DNA from: Amblyornis subalaris
Taxonomy: Eukaryota > Chordata > Aves > Passeriformes > Ptilonorhynchidae
DNA: 64,000 nt
Direction: 5' to 3'
Assembly (NCBI GenBank): GCA_018881555.1
Contig: JACAXG010000131.1
Coordinates: forward strand, 1,977,207 to 2,041,206
Part shown: positions 23,451 through 36,783 of the stretch, piece after piece
Numbering within the stretch: the stretch's first letter is position 1
Layout: the number at the start of each line of letters is the position of its first letter
The notes under the pieces: generated by a model
The model's database searches: none
What the model was told of the DNA's origin: nothing
What the model saw: the letters and a program-made list of their open reading frames with translations, nothing else
Translations under genes and position numbers: made by a program

Positions 23451-25687
23451 CAGATCTGCAAGTCTGCCTGAGGGAGTTGGGAGCAATTTCCCTGTACATG
23501 GAAATTGAAGGAAATAGGCTTCAGTCCAATGGCAACTCCACAACAGTGCCTTGTTTCAGCACTGTTGTTCCAGAATTAAATAGAGAATCATTCCAGATTA
23601 TCTGTTGTGCTCTACGCCCTCATCCTGCCTTCCTTCACAATAATTTCCTTAATCCCACCGACATGCAAATNGAACTCCGAGGTGTCCAAATCCTGCATTA
23701 AATTCTCTTTCACAAAATTAAATGGCAACCTGGAACAGCAATTTAGGTTCTAGTTATTTTTATGGGAAGCATTCCTTCCAAAACGAAAATAAACATGCCT
23801 TCACCCTACTCGAAAGGNCTTTGAATTTCAATAGATCTGGGGCTAATTGGAGCCCTGAAAACCAGCCAGAGTCAAAGTGAAAGTCTTCAGTGTAACTTAC
23901 ATTGGATTAAATGTAGTGAGACNAGTGTGTGTTAAAACCAAAGAAACAAAAGAGAAATCAAACTGACTTTTAAAAGTTGTATTACTCTGGTTTTTATTAG
24001 TATGAAAGTTTAGATATAGTCTCCAAAGAAGTAGTACATTGACAGGAACATTTTCTTTGCATATAAAGTTGNAATTAAGTCCGTGTTTTTATTTCAATTA
24101 CATTTCTTCCTGATTTCTTATGATTTCTTTTTCCTTTTTTTTNAATNAAAAAGTGATTAGGAAATTTGCTTTTTTTTGCATCTCATTTTTATAGCAAAAA
24201 AATGTCTTAGATTTCTTTTTCTCAGGATATTCTATTTTTGAGACGACTGAGCTATTTAAACTTTTGCAGACAGACTTAGACAACAGCCCCAAAAAAATTC
24301 TAAAGCATGTGAAAAACAATGTTCAGCACTTTGTACTAACACGGTGCTGCAACTTGTGAACTCCTGATAGAATTCTCACTTTGAGGCAGCCAGTTTTGGA
24401 AAATCAATAATCAGGCAGCAGAAGGACTTGCGGGCACAAAACAGAGCTTTTTTTTCGACACTGGGAAACAGATTTTACTGCTGAACTCCTTCACTAAAAA
24501 TAGTGACTTCAAGATATAATCATCAGTGATTCAGGTGAAAGTATTTATTGTGTTTTCTTCATTGCTCCTTTCTCTTAGCGTTGGTGTTTTTCCTTGTGCA
24601 TTGTATAAAATGGACATATTTAAAATGTGAAGGTTTCAGATGCCTCTTGCAATCTGGATGAGAAAAAGCTGCGTGTTCCGCCTGGATCGTCTGGAGGGAC
24701 AGTTGTGAGCGAGACTGTACAGAAGGGAGCTTGTTACAGCAAATAAACTGATATTAGAATGTAAATTCTTCTAATCTGTTCATTATCTCTTNCTGAGACC
24801 GAGCTGTTAGAGCAGTGGGTGGAAAAATGTCTATTTTTGTTAAATGTCCTGTTGGTGGCAGCAGTTACAGTACATTGAATCCAGCAGCAAAAGTGAGAAC
24901 CTGTTCTGGCCAGGTAACACGAGAGTTTGCAGGCAGAAAGGTGATCTTGGGTGACAATCTCCAAAAACTGATGACTTTATTCTGGCTTCAGCAGTTCAGT
25001 GTATACTAAAAACCGAGGAAATTAGGGGGGAAAAACCCCCAAAATAAAANGCTGTACCAGGAGCACTGAGAGGCAAAACTGTGTGTGAGAGTAAGAGCTG
25101 ACAAAGCTGTGCAAATAAAAGATAAACTGGGAGCTTGGTCAGGGGAAAGTGATAGACAGGGAAAATTAAGAAGGAGAAAGGGCAGGAGGCAGGGATGGGA
25201 ACAGGCATCACTGAGTTTTGTGATTAAGGAGGAGAGTTGAACACTTGCTGCTCTCTAAGTCATTTGCTTGTTGTANGATTCATGAAGATGAGGAGGAAGA
25301 GAACAGAGAATACAGATCGGAGGAGGTCAGGAACTTCTGAGGAAGAGCAGCAGAATTTTCCAGTCAGAACAAAATTGTTAAATCCTCCCCTTTTATCTAC
25401 CTTTCAANCAGAAAGGAAAAACCTCCCAGAGAATAAGTAAAACCTTTCCTCCTTCCTGTTTGTCTTGAGAGATCAGATTCTAGAAGCAGAATTTTTCATA
25501 CTTTGCTGCTGATTTCAGGTGTTTCTGGTTTTAGCTGCACAATTAGGGTCACTGTCAAGAGTGGCTGCCTTTTTCGGGATTTGTTGTGGACACCCACTCT
25601 GGAATTGCAGCATCTTTAAGTCTGATGGGCACAAAGTTATTGAAGCTGAGGAAGATCCTGAAAATGATGGAGAGATTGAGAGAAATN
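23451..25687. other. Non-coding unique sequence
   Basis: No repeat or gene recognised. A frame at 25519-25690 follows a TTTCAG acceptor-like site but has no donor before the CR1 that begins near 25688. Confidence 0.4.
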
Positions 25688-25977
25688 ATTTACAGAGCTT
25701 GTAGTGATAGGAAAAGGGACATTGGTTTTAAACTGAAAAAAAAGTGGGTTTAGATTGGAGATAAAGAAGAAATTCTTTATGATGAGGGTGGAGAGTCACT
25801 GGCACAAGTTTCCTAGAGCAGCTGTGGCTGCCCCATCCCTGGAAGTGTTCAAGGCCAGGTTGGATGGGTCTTGGAACAACCTGGTCTAGTGGAAGGTATC
25901 CCTGCCCATGGCTGGGAGTTGAATCTAAATGATCTTTAAAGTCCTTTCCAACCCAAACCATTCTGTTATTTTGTGGT
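25688..25977 (+). mobile_element. CR1 3' fragment
   Basis: ACAGAGCTTGTAGTGATAGG, TTTAAACTG, GGGTTTAGATTGGAGATAAA, TGCCCCATCCCTGGAAGTGT, TCAAGGCCAGGTTGGATGGG, CCTTTCCAACCCAAACCATT and CTGTTATTTTGT give a complete 3' segment. Confidence 0.95.
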
Positions 25978-26819
25978 CTGTAATATCAACCACTGCATGT
26001 CCCTCCTACTAATTTTGAGTCAGATATCTCACCAGTGGTGGTGGTTTTGATTTACTGTCCTCATTCATTTTAAAAGGGGATGAGCAGTCCAGCTAAAATT
26101 TTTTCTTCCATCAGCATCTCCTCTCTGAGGCCTGGGATTTTCCTGTCCAATGGGAAGACTGGAGGATGTAAGGATGAAGGAGTTTGAAGGAACAAACAGA
26201 GAATCTTGTACTAGAGGCACAGCTATAAGACNGTCAACACCATTTTATGGATTAGGAGTAGATCCTGATGATTTATTGGACTGCTGACACTACTTCCTGT
26301 AGATTAGATTTCTAANGCCAGTTTCTACCTTGTAGGAGAAGGGTTTGTGCACTGAGGACAGTACTGGAGCTCTGGAAGAGACAGTGGGAAGGTATTTCNT
26401 ACCTGCAAGGTGCAAATCCTTTTGCACAGCAAACACTCAGCTGTGTAAACTGACTTTCCTCAAGCAAACATTCAGGAATGCAAAGAGTTTTCAGCATTTT
26501 GAGGGAGCCCCCCAGCTCCCCTTCNCCAGCCAGCAAAGCCGGATTGTCTCCCTCACAGGCAGCAGCAAAGTTCCCTGGAAGAAAACGAGAAGAGAAGAAA
26601 ACAAAACAGACAAACCTCAAAGTCCCCAAGGGAATGAACAGAAATAAACACAGCCAATGTGGAAATCAGTGTTGATTCCTGCCATCAGATTCTCACTCTG
26701 TTTGACCTCAGGAGCAGCACTGACATGTACCAGAGGGCAGGGGAGTAGGAAAAAAATAGGTGGNACACGTCACATGTGCAGTGGAGACATCTGATGTGTT
26801 TTAAGAAGCTCTGTGCCTT
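25978..26819. other. Non-coding unique sequence
   Basis: Nothing recognised. Confidence 0.45.
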
Positions 26820-27120
26820 GAAGTTATTGATATAAACTACCTCCTAATAGTTATACTTAGCTATTATTTAGATAAGCAATAGGAGAGGAATATCTGCCAG
26901 TGGGTAAAGCCTTTAGTAAACCAAGAGCTTAAGAGAGCATCCCCCTTTTTTCATTCAGCNACTTTAACTACCCACTGTTAAATTACCGGGCATCTATGGC
27001 CCCAGATTATAGATCGTTGCCCANCTTTGATAGAACTAACAAATTGAGGCTCAGATTAATGTCATCAAATTTTACCTGACTTAAACTCAGCCATCTGATC
27101 TCACCTAATTCCCAAAGACC
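26820..27120. promoter_or_regulatory. Candidate conserved non-coding element
   Basis: Repeat-free block with CTAATAGTTATACTTAGC, TATTTAGATAAGCAATAGG, ACTGTTAAATTACCGGGCAT and CAGATTAATGTCATCAAATT. No coding frame; conservation untested. Confidence 0.3.
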
Positions 27121-27420
27121 ACAGAAGTATCTCCAACAGGCAAATTATGCCACCTGGGATTGATGTCTGTCCAAGGAGAGAAAAGCTGGAGACCGGAAGC
27201 AACTGTAGTTGCCTTTATCTGATTGCTACCTGGTTGCAGGGTCCTATTCTTCGTCCCTCCCTTCTCCCCCTGCTATTTCACTTTGTAAAGCCTCATTAAC
27301 ACACAACATCACCCCTTACAGAATCCAGATTGCTCTCTCTCTCCTCCTTCTCTAACTCCATGCTGCATCTCCCACATTTGCTGATGATGCAACTGCCATT
27401 TGCACTTTTTGCTTTTCCAG

Positions 27421-27509
27421 GAGAGGAGTTTGCAGTGCATGCAGAGATGTGGATATCCCTGTAATCACCATAGAAAGAGAGGAAAGCACATCTCACTTAA
27501 TTTTGAAAG
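27421..27509 (+). other. Possible unidentified exon
   Basis: An 89-base segment has a strong acceptor (a TTTTTGCTTTTCCAG tract ending at 27420) and a fair donor (GAAAG followed by GTATCA at 27510). Two of three frames are open; in one, the segment starts with one leftover base and ends with one, encoding a run that includes DVDIPVITIEREE. It may be a non-coding RNA exon or a chance pairing of splice-like sites. Confidence 0.25.
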
Positions 27510-27699
27510 GTATCATATTTTGCAAAGCAAAATACTTCAGATTTCAAGTTTTGATGAAAAACCAGCNTTTTTCAAAGGCCAGGAAAAAAATATCTGTCCA
27601 GCTTGACCAAGACACATATGAAAGTTTCAAATGTCAAAGTGTGGGTCAAGGCACAGAGACATTCTTGTGTCTTAAACAAGCAGCTAAATGGATGAACTG

Positions 27700-28000
27700 A
27701 GAAGAGGAGCATCATCTGTCCCATTAGCCATCAGCTGCCGATCGCCCCAGGCCAAGACAACATATTGGAGGACTTTGTTATATTTTCTTTTTCACTTGGC
27801 TAGTTCTGTCTGAGTCAGTGGTTCAGACTAATTACCAGAAAATAAATAATAAAATATGTAAGAGCCTCAGCAGGAGCGAATCTCTTTGCACACAGAGAGA
27901 ACCAGTTCAGGTCTCAGCAAACTCACCGCAGAGCCGGGAAATTTGGAAAGAAAGTAAACAAGAACAATGAGAATGTACTTAACTTTGTTCTGCTTTTATT
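27700..28000. promoter_or_regulatory. Candidate conserved non-coding element
   Basis: TGTCCCATTAGCCATCAGCT, TTTTTCACTTGGCTAGTTC, CAGACTAATTACCAGAAAAT and GTAAACAAGAACAATGAGAA (GTAAACA is a forkhead-type and ACAATG a SOX-type core) occur in clean sequence. Texture-based. Confidence 0.3.
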
Positions 28001-29267
28001 CACTCGATCAATGTCTGGACATCCTTGGAGTTACCACCTTCAACTTCAAAGACAAGTGGTGGTTGTGCTGCCTTGGGCTCCNTTCCTTGTTCTCCCACAA
28101 GTGGTAGAACAGTGCTGTGATGGTAGAAGAACTGAAGGTATTCAGACATAAACAAGTGCTGGCCTTAAATTTGGCTCATTGTAGTTTGTGCTTAAAATTA
28201 GAATGTCAGACCAAATTCTTTTCTCCAGCACNCCTTCATGGTCAATGGAAAGAAATGGTCTCTTTCTCAGAGCAATTTTTCTAACTTATCTTTGATACAT
28301 ATTCTAAAAGGGGATNAGTCATCCTGTCCGAGAACCTTTACTTCTCATTACTGATTTTAGAAGATCTCTAGAAGTCTGTAATGAATAAACAATAGAATAA
28401 ACTCAGGAAAATGCTGATGACTGAAGTTTCTGGAAAGGTTAGCAATGATATAAAAAGTGTCAGAAGTGAGAACGTTGGGAAACTTGCACTGGGACATATT
28501 CATCATTTGATACGTGGAAAATGAGCTTATATATATATATTGGAGAGAATGGAACTTAATTGGGCCAAAATAGTAAAAAAAAGGGTTGGCAAATAATGGA
28601 TAAACTAATGTTACTTTCCTTTCACTTTATGCTGTTGGGCTGCATTCAGTTCCTGTTGGTGCTGTTGATTTCCTTGTTTTGGAGGACATTCAATATTGCT
28701 TAAATAATGCAAATAACTCTTTATTTGAGCCTATGCTACAGCTCTCTCAGCAGATTCTCATGCCTTGCTCCACTTAAATTGATTTCTAAACATGGAATAT
28801 GTAATTTATTATATGCAACTTATTGCCAGAGACTTCAGTTCTAGAGATTCAATTAAAAATTGAATGGTTGTGATGGCTGATGACTCACTGCCTGCTGGAC
28901 AGAAACTAGAAATCCAATAAAAGCAAAGCTGTTCCCAAAGCTGTACATCCCTCACAAACATAGGTGGAACCAAGGGCTTGACTCTACCATCAGCAGTAGG
29001 ACTAAGAATAATCAGGAAGGTGTTGATTTGGGCATGTTTGGTGAAATACTGCCTGATTACAAGCCTCAGGTTTGTACCAAGCTGCTCACCAACAAGTGGC
29101 TGGTGTCATTTTCAGCAGGAAAAATCATATGAAGGAAGATTACCAGACCTTTGAGGGAATTAATAAGATCATTGGAAATTAGGCATTAAACGGAATTGTA
29201 TCGTAACAATGAAAGTTTGCTTTCCAGAACACGCTTGTGAGGATGTCGACATTTTTAGGGTTTAATT
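28001..29267. other. Non-coding AT-rich sequence
   Basis: Contains only a short TATATATATATA at about 28531. Nothing else recognised. Confidence 0.45.
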
Positions 29268-29590
29268 GCAGAATTACAGAATCATTAAGGCTGGAAAAGA
29301 CCTTGAAGATCATCGAGTTCAACCTGTGACTGATTNCCACCTTGTCAAGAAGACCAGAGCACTGAGTGCCACGTCNGGGCGTTCCTTGAATACTCTGAGG
29401 GATGGTNAGTCCACCACCTCCCTGGGCACNCTGTTCCAATNCTAGANAACTCTTTCCATGAAGAAATTCCTCTTGATGTCCAACNTGAACCTCCCCCAGT
29501 GCAGCTTGAGGCTGTTTCCTCTTGTTCTGTCGCTTGTTCCCTGGGTCCCAGAGTCCGACCCCCCTTTTGTTGCAATCTCCTTTCATGACT
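29268..29590 (-). mobile_element. CR1 3' fragment
   Basis: GAATTACAGAATCATTAAGG, CTGGAAAAGACCTTGAAGAT, CACCACCTCCCTGGGCA, CTTTCCATGAAGAAATTCCT and CAGCTTGAGGCTGTTTCCTC, then GTTCTGTCGCTTGTTCCCTG, are minus-strand CR1. Eight or more Ns fall inside. Confidence 0.92.
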
Positions 29591-30439
29591 GTATTTATCA
29601 TCTCAGCTTTCCTGTGAACCAGNAAAATACTTTTATTTACTTCATCTATATTCAGAACAACATTCAGGAGACCAATAGGCTAATTTATTTTTTGTTTTAA
29701 ATCTTCTTTTTCCAGAACTACAGTTTAAGTTAAAGACTCCTGCAAATCTCAACTAATTTCAACCTGTGGAAATATGGGGATTAAAAAAAAGCACCTTATT
29801 AATTATCCAAAACTAAGAATGTTTGGTCAATCTTATTGGAATCAGAACTGGTTTCTTACTCAAATCTAATTGATACAGAGAGTGACATTAACAGCTTCTA
29901 AAAATGTTTATGGAAATCTCATAATACTTCAACAAATGCATATTTTCAGTGATTTTTTTAAAGTAAATTTCATCTTTTTCTTAACTTTGTTTGATGGTTC
30001 CAAATCAAAATTAGATCATATTTAGAGGACTAGAGACTTGCAAGTGTTGCTTTTACTTGAAGCTCCCTGATAACAGAGGAAGTTTATTATGTGTTATTTC
30101 CATTAAAATAAAACTTTCAGTAAAAAATTAAAATNTTCTTTAAACTGTGTATTTATTTCNCATCAGAATAAGGNGAGAGTACATGTAAAAATGGCCAATG
30201 TGGGTGACAAATGGGTAGAGGGAAGCACAGAGGGATGAACTTCCACATTTAGATAATTTTTGAAAACNGGTGATACCATTTTTAACACCCTTTTAACCAT
30301 CTCACTTAAGGTCTAATTTTCAGCCNAATCCTTCAAATCTGGATTTATTTACATGAGAATGTGACACAATGAGATGAGGATGATTGTAAAAGTTGCAAGC
30401 CTTTGTATTTGACCAGGATTNTATTACGTGAAGCCACGA
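29591..30439. other. Non-coding AT-rich sequence
   Basis: Nothing recognised. Confidence 0.45.
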
Positions 30440-30687
30440 GTCATCNAAGAGCTTTAAGCTGAGGGAGGGTAGATTTAGGTTGGATATTCTTTCTTGTGAG
30501 AGTGGTGAGACCCTGGCACAGGCTGCCCAGAGAAGCTGTGGCTGCCTCATCCCTGGAAGTGTTCAAGGCCAGGNTGGATGCAGCTTGGAGCAACCTGGGA
30601 TAGTGGAAGTCATCCCTGCCCAGCAGGATTGGAANGAGATGATCTTTAATGTCCCTTCCAACCCAAANTATTCTATGATTCTGTGGA
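30440..30687 (+). mobile_element. CR1 3' fragment
   Basis: GAGGGAGGGTAGATTTAGGT, GAGACCCTGGCACAGGCTGC, CCATCCCTGGAAGTGT-type sequence, GGAGCAACCTGGGATAGTGG, GTCCCTTCCAACCCAAANTA and TTCTATGATTCTGTGG are present; a short deletion removes the AGGAAGAAATT block. Confidence 0.95.
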
Positions 30688-31279
30688 AAAATAAAAAAGA
30701 AATAAAAATTATCTGATTTCCAAAGCTTTTTCCTGTATTTTATCCNTGTTTGATACCAGAGACTATCAAGTGGAGACAGGAAGGAGCAAGAGACAAGGGA
30801 GTTTTGACTGCTGAGGCTGTATTTCTACCAATAAACTAAACTTGACTGGTATCCCAGGCAGTCATCCACGATTCCAGTTACAGGCACTGCAAAAAGTGCT
30901 GTCAGGGAGCAATGTAGCCCAGGCCAGTGGTGCACCACTCTCTGGAGAAGCCTATCCCTTCCCACGGATTACAGAGGGAGCCTACAGCAACTCTGCATCT
31001 AAGCAGGAGCCGCAGTCAAGCTCCATGAACGAGGACCATGATGTGCCAGCAAGCTGCAGTCTTNGAGGGCTTAGTCCTGCCACTGTCATCAGAATCAATT
31101 ATATTACTGAATAAATCAATTAAATGCTGTTTAACCCCAACAGAAAGAGAGANAAAGGTTCTTTGTGAGAGGGAGACTGGAATTAAGCTTTTTTTCCATA
31201 GGAAAATCATGGCTGGACTCCAAGATGTTTTATAAGTCTGATTTGTTTTTCCTCGCATGTTCCTCTGGTACATTCATCT
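30688..31279. other. Non-coding unique sequence
   Basis: Nothing recognised. Confidence 0.4.
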
Positions 31280-31610
31280 GCTTATTTGTTTAANGAGTGT
31301 GGTGCTGGTGAGAGATGCTGGATTGATGCCTTGGGGAGAACAAAGTCCTTTATTTGTCCCCAGGCATGCCAGAGCCGTGCTCCACACCCACGTGGCTTCC
31401 TTCTGACCTGAAAGGACCACCTTTAAGGGGGAAAAAGTCGCTTAGTTTCCCGGGCCTTTTGAAACTTGCCCTTTCCTCTGGATCTACCAGCAAGGGACAG
31501 AGGGTCATTGGCACTGATTTTTATAGACAAGGGCACACTGTCAAGGCTTTCAGTTCACATCCAAAGCTCGCTCGTAAATTTTGTTGGCCTTGAAACCTCA
31601 CAACGGCAGG
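31280..31610. promoter_or_regulatory. Candidate conserved non-coding element
   Basis: AACAAAGTCCTTTATTTGTC, GGCATGCCAGAGCC, CCACGTGGCTTCC and TTTTATAGACAAGGGCACAC occur in repeat-free, balanced-composition sequence. No open frame with splice sites. Confidence 0.3.
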
Positions 31611-33119
31611 ATTTTCATTTTTTTAAGGCAACCNCTGGCTAGGCTGGCAGTACTTTTTTCTCAGAGTCTTCTCTGACCCTATCTCAATTCAGGAAATTAT
31701 AAAGGTCATGAAAATAGTAATAATAATAAAAAATTACATGGCAAGAATGTTAAAACTCACTCCACAACTTTCTAGATCTCATTTCCTCATACAAGTGACT
31801 GCAAACNTCAGCCAAAAAAATTTTTGTATACCATGCTTTGCTCTTAGCCAGACTTTTTCTTGTCCTTTATCTCTCTGCACAGTTAATTGTCTTGAAGGTG
31901 GTTTGCTAAAGTTAGCACACGCCTCTGGGTGTTCCCCTTCACTCATGGCATTGGAAACCTCATGTAATATTCCTGACCATCAAGAAATCGTTTTTCAGGC
32001 ACAGATTTATGTTTGACAATAACCCAAATCTCCCTAGGCTTTGAAAAGGCTTCTGCATGAGAGAGGGAGTGAGAGAGCAAGGGTGGAGAAAGAGAATGAA
32101 AGANGGCNAAAGAGAGAAAAGAAGAGAAAAAANCTTCCCAAACNATCTGTGAGGAATTTGGGGAAAATAATTATTTTTTTTTTTATTTTCTTTACCATTG
32201 GTTGAAGATGGTTGAAACATGGACTATTGTCAGTCTGAAGAACTTGTGGGCGAAAGCGCTTCTCCGAACATGGGCCCCAGGCTCTGCTTTGTAATTTGGC
32301 TTGATAAAGGGTTTCGATCCTGAGATTTGGAGAGAGTCAGTCCCCATTTCATCTGAAGGAAAAAATTCCAACAGTGGGAAGCAGGAACAGAGTCCTAAGC
32401 TTTTTTTTTTTTTTAGTGAAAACCACCTAAGCTCCACCAATGTGGATTACCCTCCTCTGGCATCAATTCTTCANAGAGGGGAGGCTGCTTTGAAAACAAT
32501 ATCCCAAATCTCATGCTGGTTATGAGATAAACACACTCACTATGGGTCTGTTTCAGTACTTTGGGTTGCTGANGAGCTCCTGATTTTAAGCATGTGCTGG
32601 TTCCTGCTCTCTCTGTGTGAGCGGGTCTGAGGGTTTGGAAATCCAGAGCTCCATGGGTAAATAAATCTGTTGCAAGCAGTATCTGCAGTATCTCATTATA
32701 AAAACTGCAAAATCAGAGCTGCTGTGCCTTCCCCTCTTAATGTACTTCTTTATTGAGTGTGTCAGGAAGCATCTCCCATTTTAATATTTGATAAATAAAA
32801 AGAGATAGGAGTCCTGCAAAATACTTGATACCACTCATTAACAAATCTAGGGCATCCTCCTCAAATTATCACCCTGTACCCTCCCTTCATATTTTCTCTT
32901 TCCACCTCACCCCTCCCCAAAAAAAGACAAGCCAGGAAATTTGCTACAGAAATTTGCTACAGGAAATTGCTGTTATTTCTGTTATCATTATAGTTATTTC
33001 TTCCCCCTCCCTCCACCCAATCAGGAGTGAAAAGCCAAAGGACAGCGAAGAGTAATTTCCCTGGAAATACAACATTTTGGGTGTTCTGCCATCGATGCCG
33101 CATTTTTTAATACCCACCC
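31611..33119. other. Non-coding sequence with T-rich runs
   Basis: Oligo-T runs occur at about 32168-32183 and 32401-32414, and an A/G-rich stretch at 32040-32130. No gene or known repeat. Confidence 0.45.
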
Positions 33120-33600
33120 CTCTGACTGTGTTATCATTAAAACTTCATGGCTACGGTTTTATTTATTTATTTATTAGGAGCACCACCACCCCTCCGCTCG
33201 GCAGCGCTTCCTGCCTTTCCGATTTCAGCAGCGCCTGACCCCATTTCAGTCAATTTTCCATATCCTGCCTGTCTCGTATCCGCCGAGGGAACACACTGAT
33301 GCTGTGTTTATGCTAATTTTATGCTCTCTGAGTTGTGTCTGTTATTCAAAGCAGTTGAAGCAGTTATTGCCAGTAATCTTATTTCTGCGCGAGCCCCCGG
33401 GGCAGAGCGAGCCTCGGAGCCGGTCCTGCAGACCGTGTCAGAGCCATCACAGCCTGCTGGTAAATGGCAGCTCTTTCCTGCAGAATCTGATATCAGTTAC
33501 TTGGCAAACACAGTAATAAAATGAAACAAATCAGATTTTCAAGTAAATAAACCAGACTTCAATGGCAGCAACAATGGTCAGGACAACAGGATTTTAATAA
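33120..33600. promoter_or_regulatory. Candidate conserved element with moderate CpG content
   Basis: After a (TTTA)4 run at 33159-33176 comes a clean block with raised CpG content (CTCCGCTCGGCAGCGCTTCC, TATCCGCCGAGGG, TTCTGCGCGAGCCCCCGGGG). It also holds AT-core motifs (GCTAATTTTATGC, CAGTAATAAAATG) and TTATTCAAAGCAGTTG. Could be an enhancer or a weak promoter; no coding frame is convincing. Confidence 0.4.
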
Positions 33601-35112
33601 GTGATGCTATACGGGGGAAAATATTGGAGTGCTGCAGCCCTTCTTCTTCCTGCAATCCCCCTGATCCAACCCAAAATTATCTGCCCGAACCCTTGCAGAA
33701 GGAAAGCAAACAAAAAAAATTAAAACTAGCGGGATGGAGTCTGCTCTCCCTGTTGGCCAAAAGGGAATTCCCTGACGGCATGTATGGAAATTCCCCTGCC
33801 AAGGTGCTCTGAGTGTTGTGTTGGGCAACAGAAGAAGAACTTGAGTTGTCATTCTGGGTTTTTTACTCCATGGGAGTAAATATCCATGGGAAACTGCATG
33901 AGACCAAGGGGAAGGTGTTGACCTTTTGTTCGGAAAAGGCAAATTCATGGGTTTGCCACCATTTTCTTGGGCACCTTGGGTGTGTAATTTAAGGATGGGT
34001 CTTGCAGTGCCCGTCNCCTTTTCAATAAGGCTTTAAAGCAAACAAACTCACTCACTTCCTTGGTGCCTTCCAAAAAGCCAAATAATTAGCAGACAGAGAA
34101 GGTGTTTTATTCTCAAACAGCAGTTAGAGAAAAACTTGAAATTCTGCATTTTCAGATAGCCTTGCCTTGGAAAGTGTTTAAAATTTTGTCAGAAAGCCAA
34201 TAGCTGGGGGAAAAAAAAATTGAATTCGGGCCAATTTTCAGTTGCCAAAAGTGGAAGCCATTTTTCTCATAAGAACATTTCCTATAGAAAACTCCAATTT
34301 AAGAAACATTTTTCAACAAGAAGACATTTCAAATGGAACATTTTCATGTTTTTCTACTGCCATCAACAGCACTCAGCTTTTATTGTGCAGCTTAAGGCCA
34401 TGTTTGCAGCATACTGTGCTCTTCAGAAACTTGCCCGGTTGCAATGAGTCCTGTATAGCAGCAGGAGNTCCCATATATAAATTTATATATCTGTATATAC
34501 ATAAATGAAGTACAAAATTCTGGATTTAATCTCTCTGTACTGTAGTTTCTCATCTGTCAAAACTGATTAATAATGCTTCTATTTCATTACTCAAATAAGC
34601 CTTAAACTTTTCTGAAAATGTCTGTCTTCTGTTCTCTACACTACCTGAACAGCAGCAGTTTTAATCTGATATCACTTTCCTCATATTTTGAAAATCTCAT
34701 GTAAGCATTTGAAATTTTACTTTTTTCTTTCAAACCATACAAAACCAAGGGAAACATTCAGATCACCCACACCCACCTCCTGGAGCAATCTTGGTGATAC
34801 ATCNGATGGTAAATTAAATATTCCCTGACTGATCACTGTCCCTAAAGCCAATTCATGATGTTTGGCCACATCCATTNGAGGGTTCTTACTCCCCTCTCTG
34901 TGGACCCTCACAAAATGCACATTGGAAATTATTCCTGGTCCAGGAACTGTGGGCTTTAAAAGTTTGTGAATTTTTCTCTACCTATTCAATTTCATAACAC
35001 ACACACAGAGCCTATGCTTTTTGGTCTTCCCTGATCCAAAGATGAGCATAATTTTTGAGGGTATCTTTCCTGTTTTCAACTATGTTTGGATCAATTTCTT
35101 ATGGAGTTAACA
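33601..35112. other. Non-coding AT-rich sequence
   Basis: Nothing recognised. A 113-codon minus frame at 33607-33948 has no splice support. Confidence 0.45.
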
Positions 35113-35573
35113 GGCTTTGCATGTTCAAAGAAGAGCCCTGGAGCTCGGGAAGGGTCTGGAGCACCAGGAGTGGCTGAGGGAGCTGGGGGGGCTCAGCCTG
35201 GAGAAAAGGAGGCTCAGGGGGGACCTTCTGGCTCTCCACAACTCCCTGACAGGGGAGGGCAACCAGGTGGGGGTTGGGATCTGCTCCCAGGGAACAAGGG
35301 ACAGGACAAGAGGAAACAGCCTCAAGTTGTGCCAGGGGAGATTTAGATTGGATTCGGGAAAAAAATTTCTTCACCAAAAGAGTTGTCAGGCACCGGCACA
35401 GCTGCTCAGGGAAGTGGTGGAGTCACCATCCTTGGAGGGAATTAAAAGCCATGTGGATGTGGCACTTGGGGACATGGGTCAGTGGTGGCCTTGGCAGTGC
35501 TGGGAGATGGTTGGACTCAATGGTCTTAGAGGACTTTTCCAACCACAACGATTCTGTGATTCCATGATTCTCC
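35113..35573 (+). mobile_element. CR1 fragment, one of the youngest-looking copies
   Basis: The plus frame from about 35125 retains ORF2 C-terminal sequence with few breaks: GLEHQEWLRELGGLSLEKRR, then RGDLLALHNSL, then RTRGNSLKLCQGRFRLDSG. The nucleotide 3' end continues with CATGTGGATGTGGCACTTGG, GACATGGGTCAGTGGTGGCC and the ACGATTCTGTGATTCCATGA tail. High GC (about 58 percent in the ORF2 part) contrasts with the flanks. Confidence 0.95.
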
Positions 35574-36783
35574 CTAGTCACATCCTAAAGCAGATCACGG
35601 GATCAAATGCATCCTATTGACAGAGCCCCACAACCTGCTAAAACTGCACTGATTGCTGCAAACCTGTACAACACTGGTGCATTCAATTTTTTTATACCTA
35701 ACTGTTCCTAAACTACTGTAAATGGCAAAAAATGAAGAGTAGCAATGAGAACAAGGACTGAAATAAACAACATTCTTTCCCCACGGAATTATTTTCTCTA
35801 CATGCTTTATATTTTTTTCACACACATTTTAGTGGGAATCTGGAAACATTTTATCATATATTTATTAAAAAAAAAAAGCATAAGCATCGATTGAGTTTTA
35901 TTCCTCAGAAAACAGAAATGTTTAGAAAAATTATTTTTTGGAAACTTTTCCAAATGAAAATAATATANCTGTTAAAGAGATGCAGACATTAACCCGCCTG
36001 CTTCTGGTCAGATGTTCCTTGCAATAATTGCATTTGATATGGAGATATTTCTGCATTCATGAAACAAATGTCAGTTGATTAGATTGTCCTATGGATTTAT
36101 TAGTAAAGAAAAATATTCAGACTATATATNTGTGTGGTTTTTATGTATATGTATGTATAAATTTAAATTAAAATTAATTNGATGGTCTTCATCAATGCTA
36201 TTTTTTCTAAAGTAAATAAAAAGCTTATCATGACTTTGATAAGAGCAGAATTGGACCACTTAAACTTTTTACATCAATCTCTGACATAATTCTTGGAGGA
36301 GGTGATGTCTAAGGTCCTTCATCCAATACTACTTTTGTATTTTGGCAATTCATATCATTCCTAATGAAATTTAGAAAAAAATTACTTCTGAATTTTCTGG
36401 TGCATTTTTTCATTAATAATATTTACATATGTAAACAGAAATATAAATACAAATACAGCGTGGGCATGTAAAGCTTTGACAACTTTTTCAAGTATCCTTT
36501 GGCAGGAAGCTACTTTTCAATATTAANGGCAAATTGCTACATTTATGATTCCCAAAATAACCCCCACATTTTTTTCTGTTTCTTAACATATTTGTTTTTC
36601 ATGTTTGGAAGCATTTTAGTCTAGGAAAATGGGTATTTATTGGCGTGTCCTTCCTCTGACAATTCAAGCTAAGGCCTCCTGTTGTGCAATATTGAGGAAG
36701 GTGGTCACTCCCCACCTGAGAGGAAATTCCAGCACAGGGGGTTTGGACACTTGGCGCCTGAACTAAGGGGCAGATCTTCAAAA
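35574..36783. other. Non-coding, very AT-rich sequence
   Basis: Includes an A11-type run at 35868-35878 and an AT-rich low-complexity patch at 36118-36180. No gene or known repeat. Confidence 0.45.
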
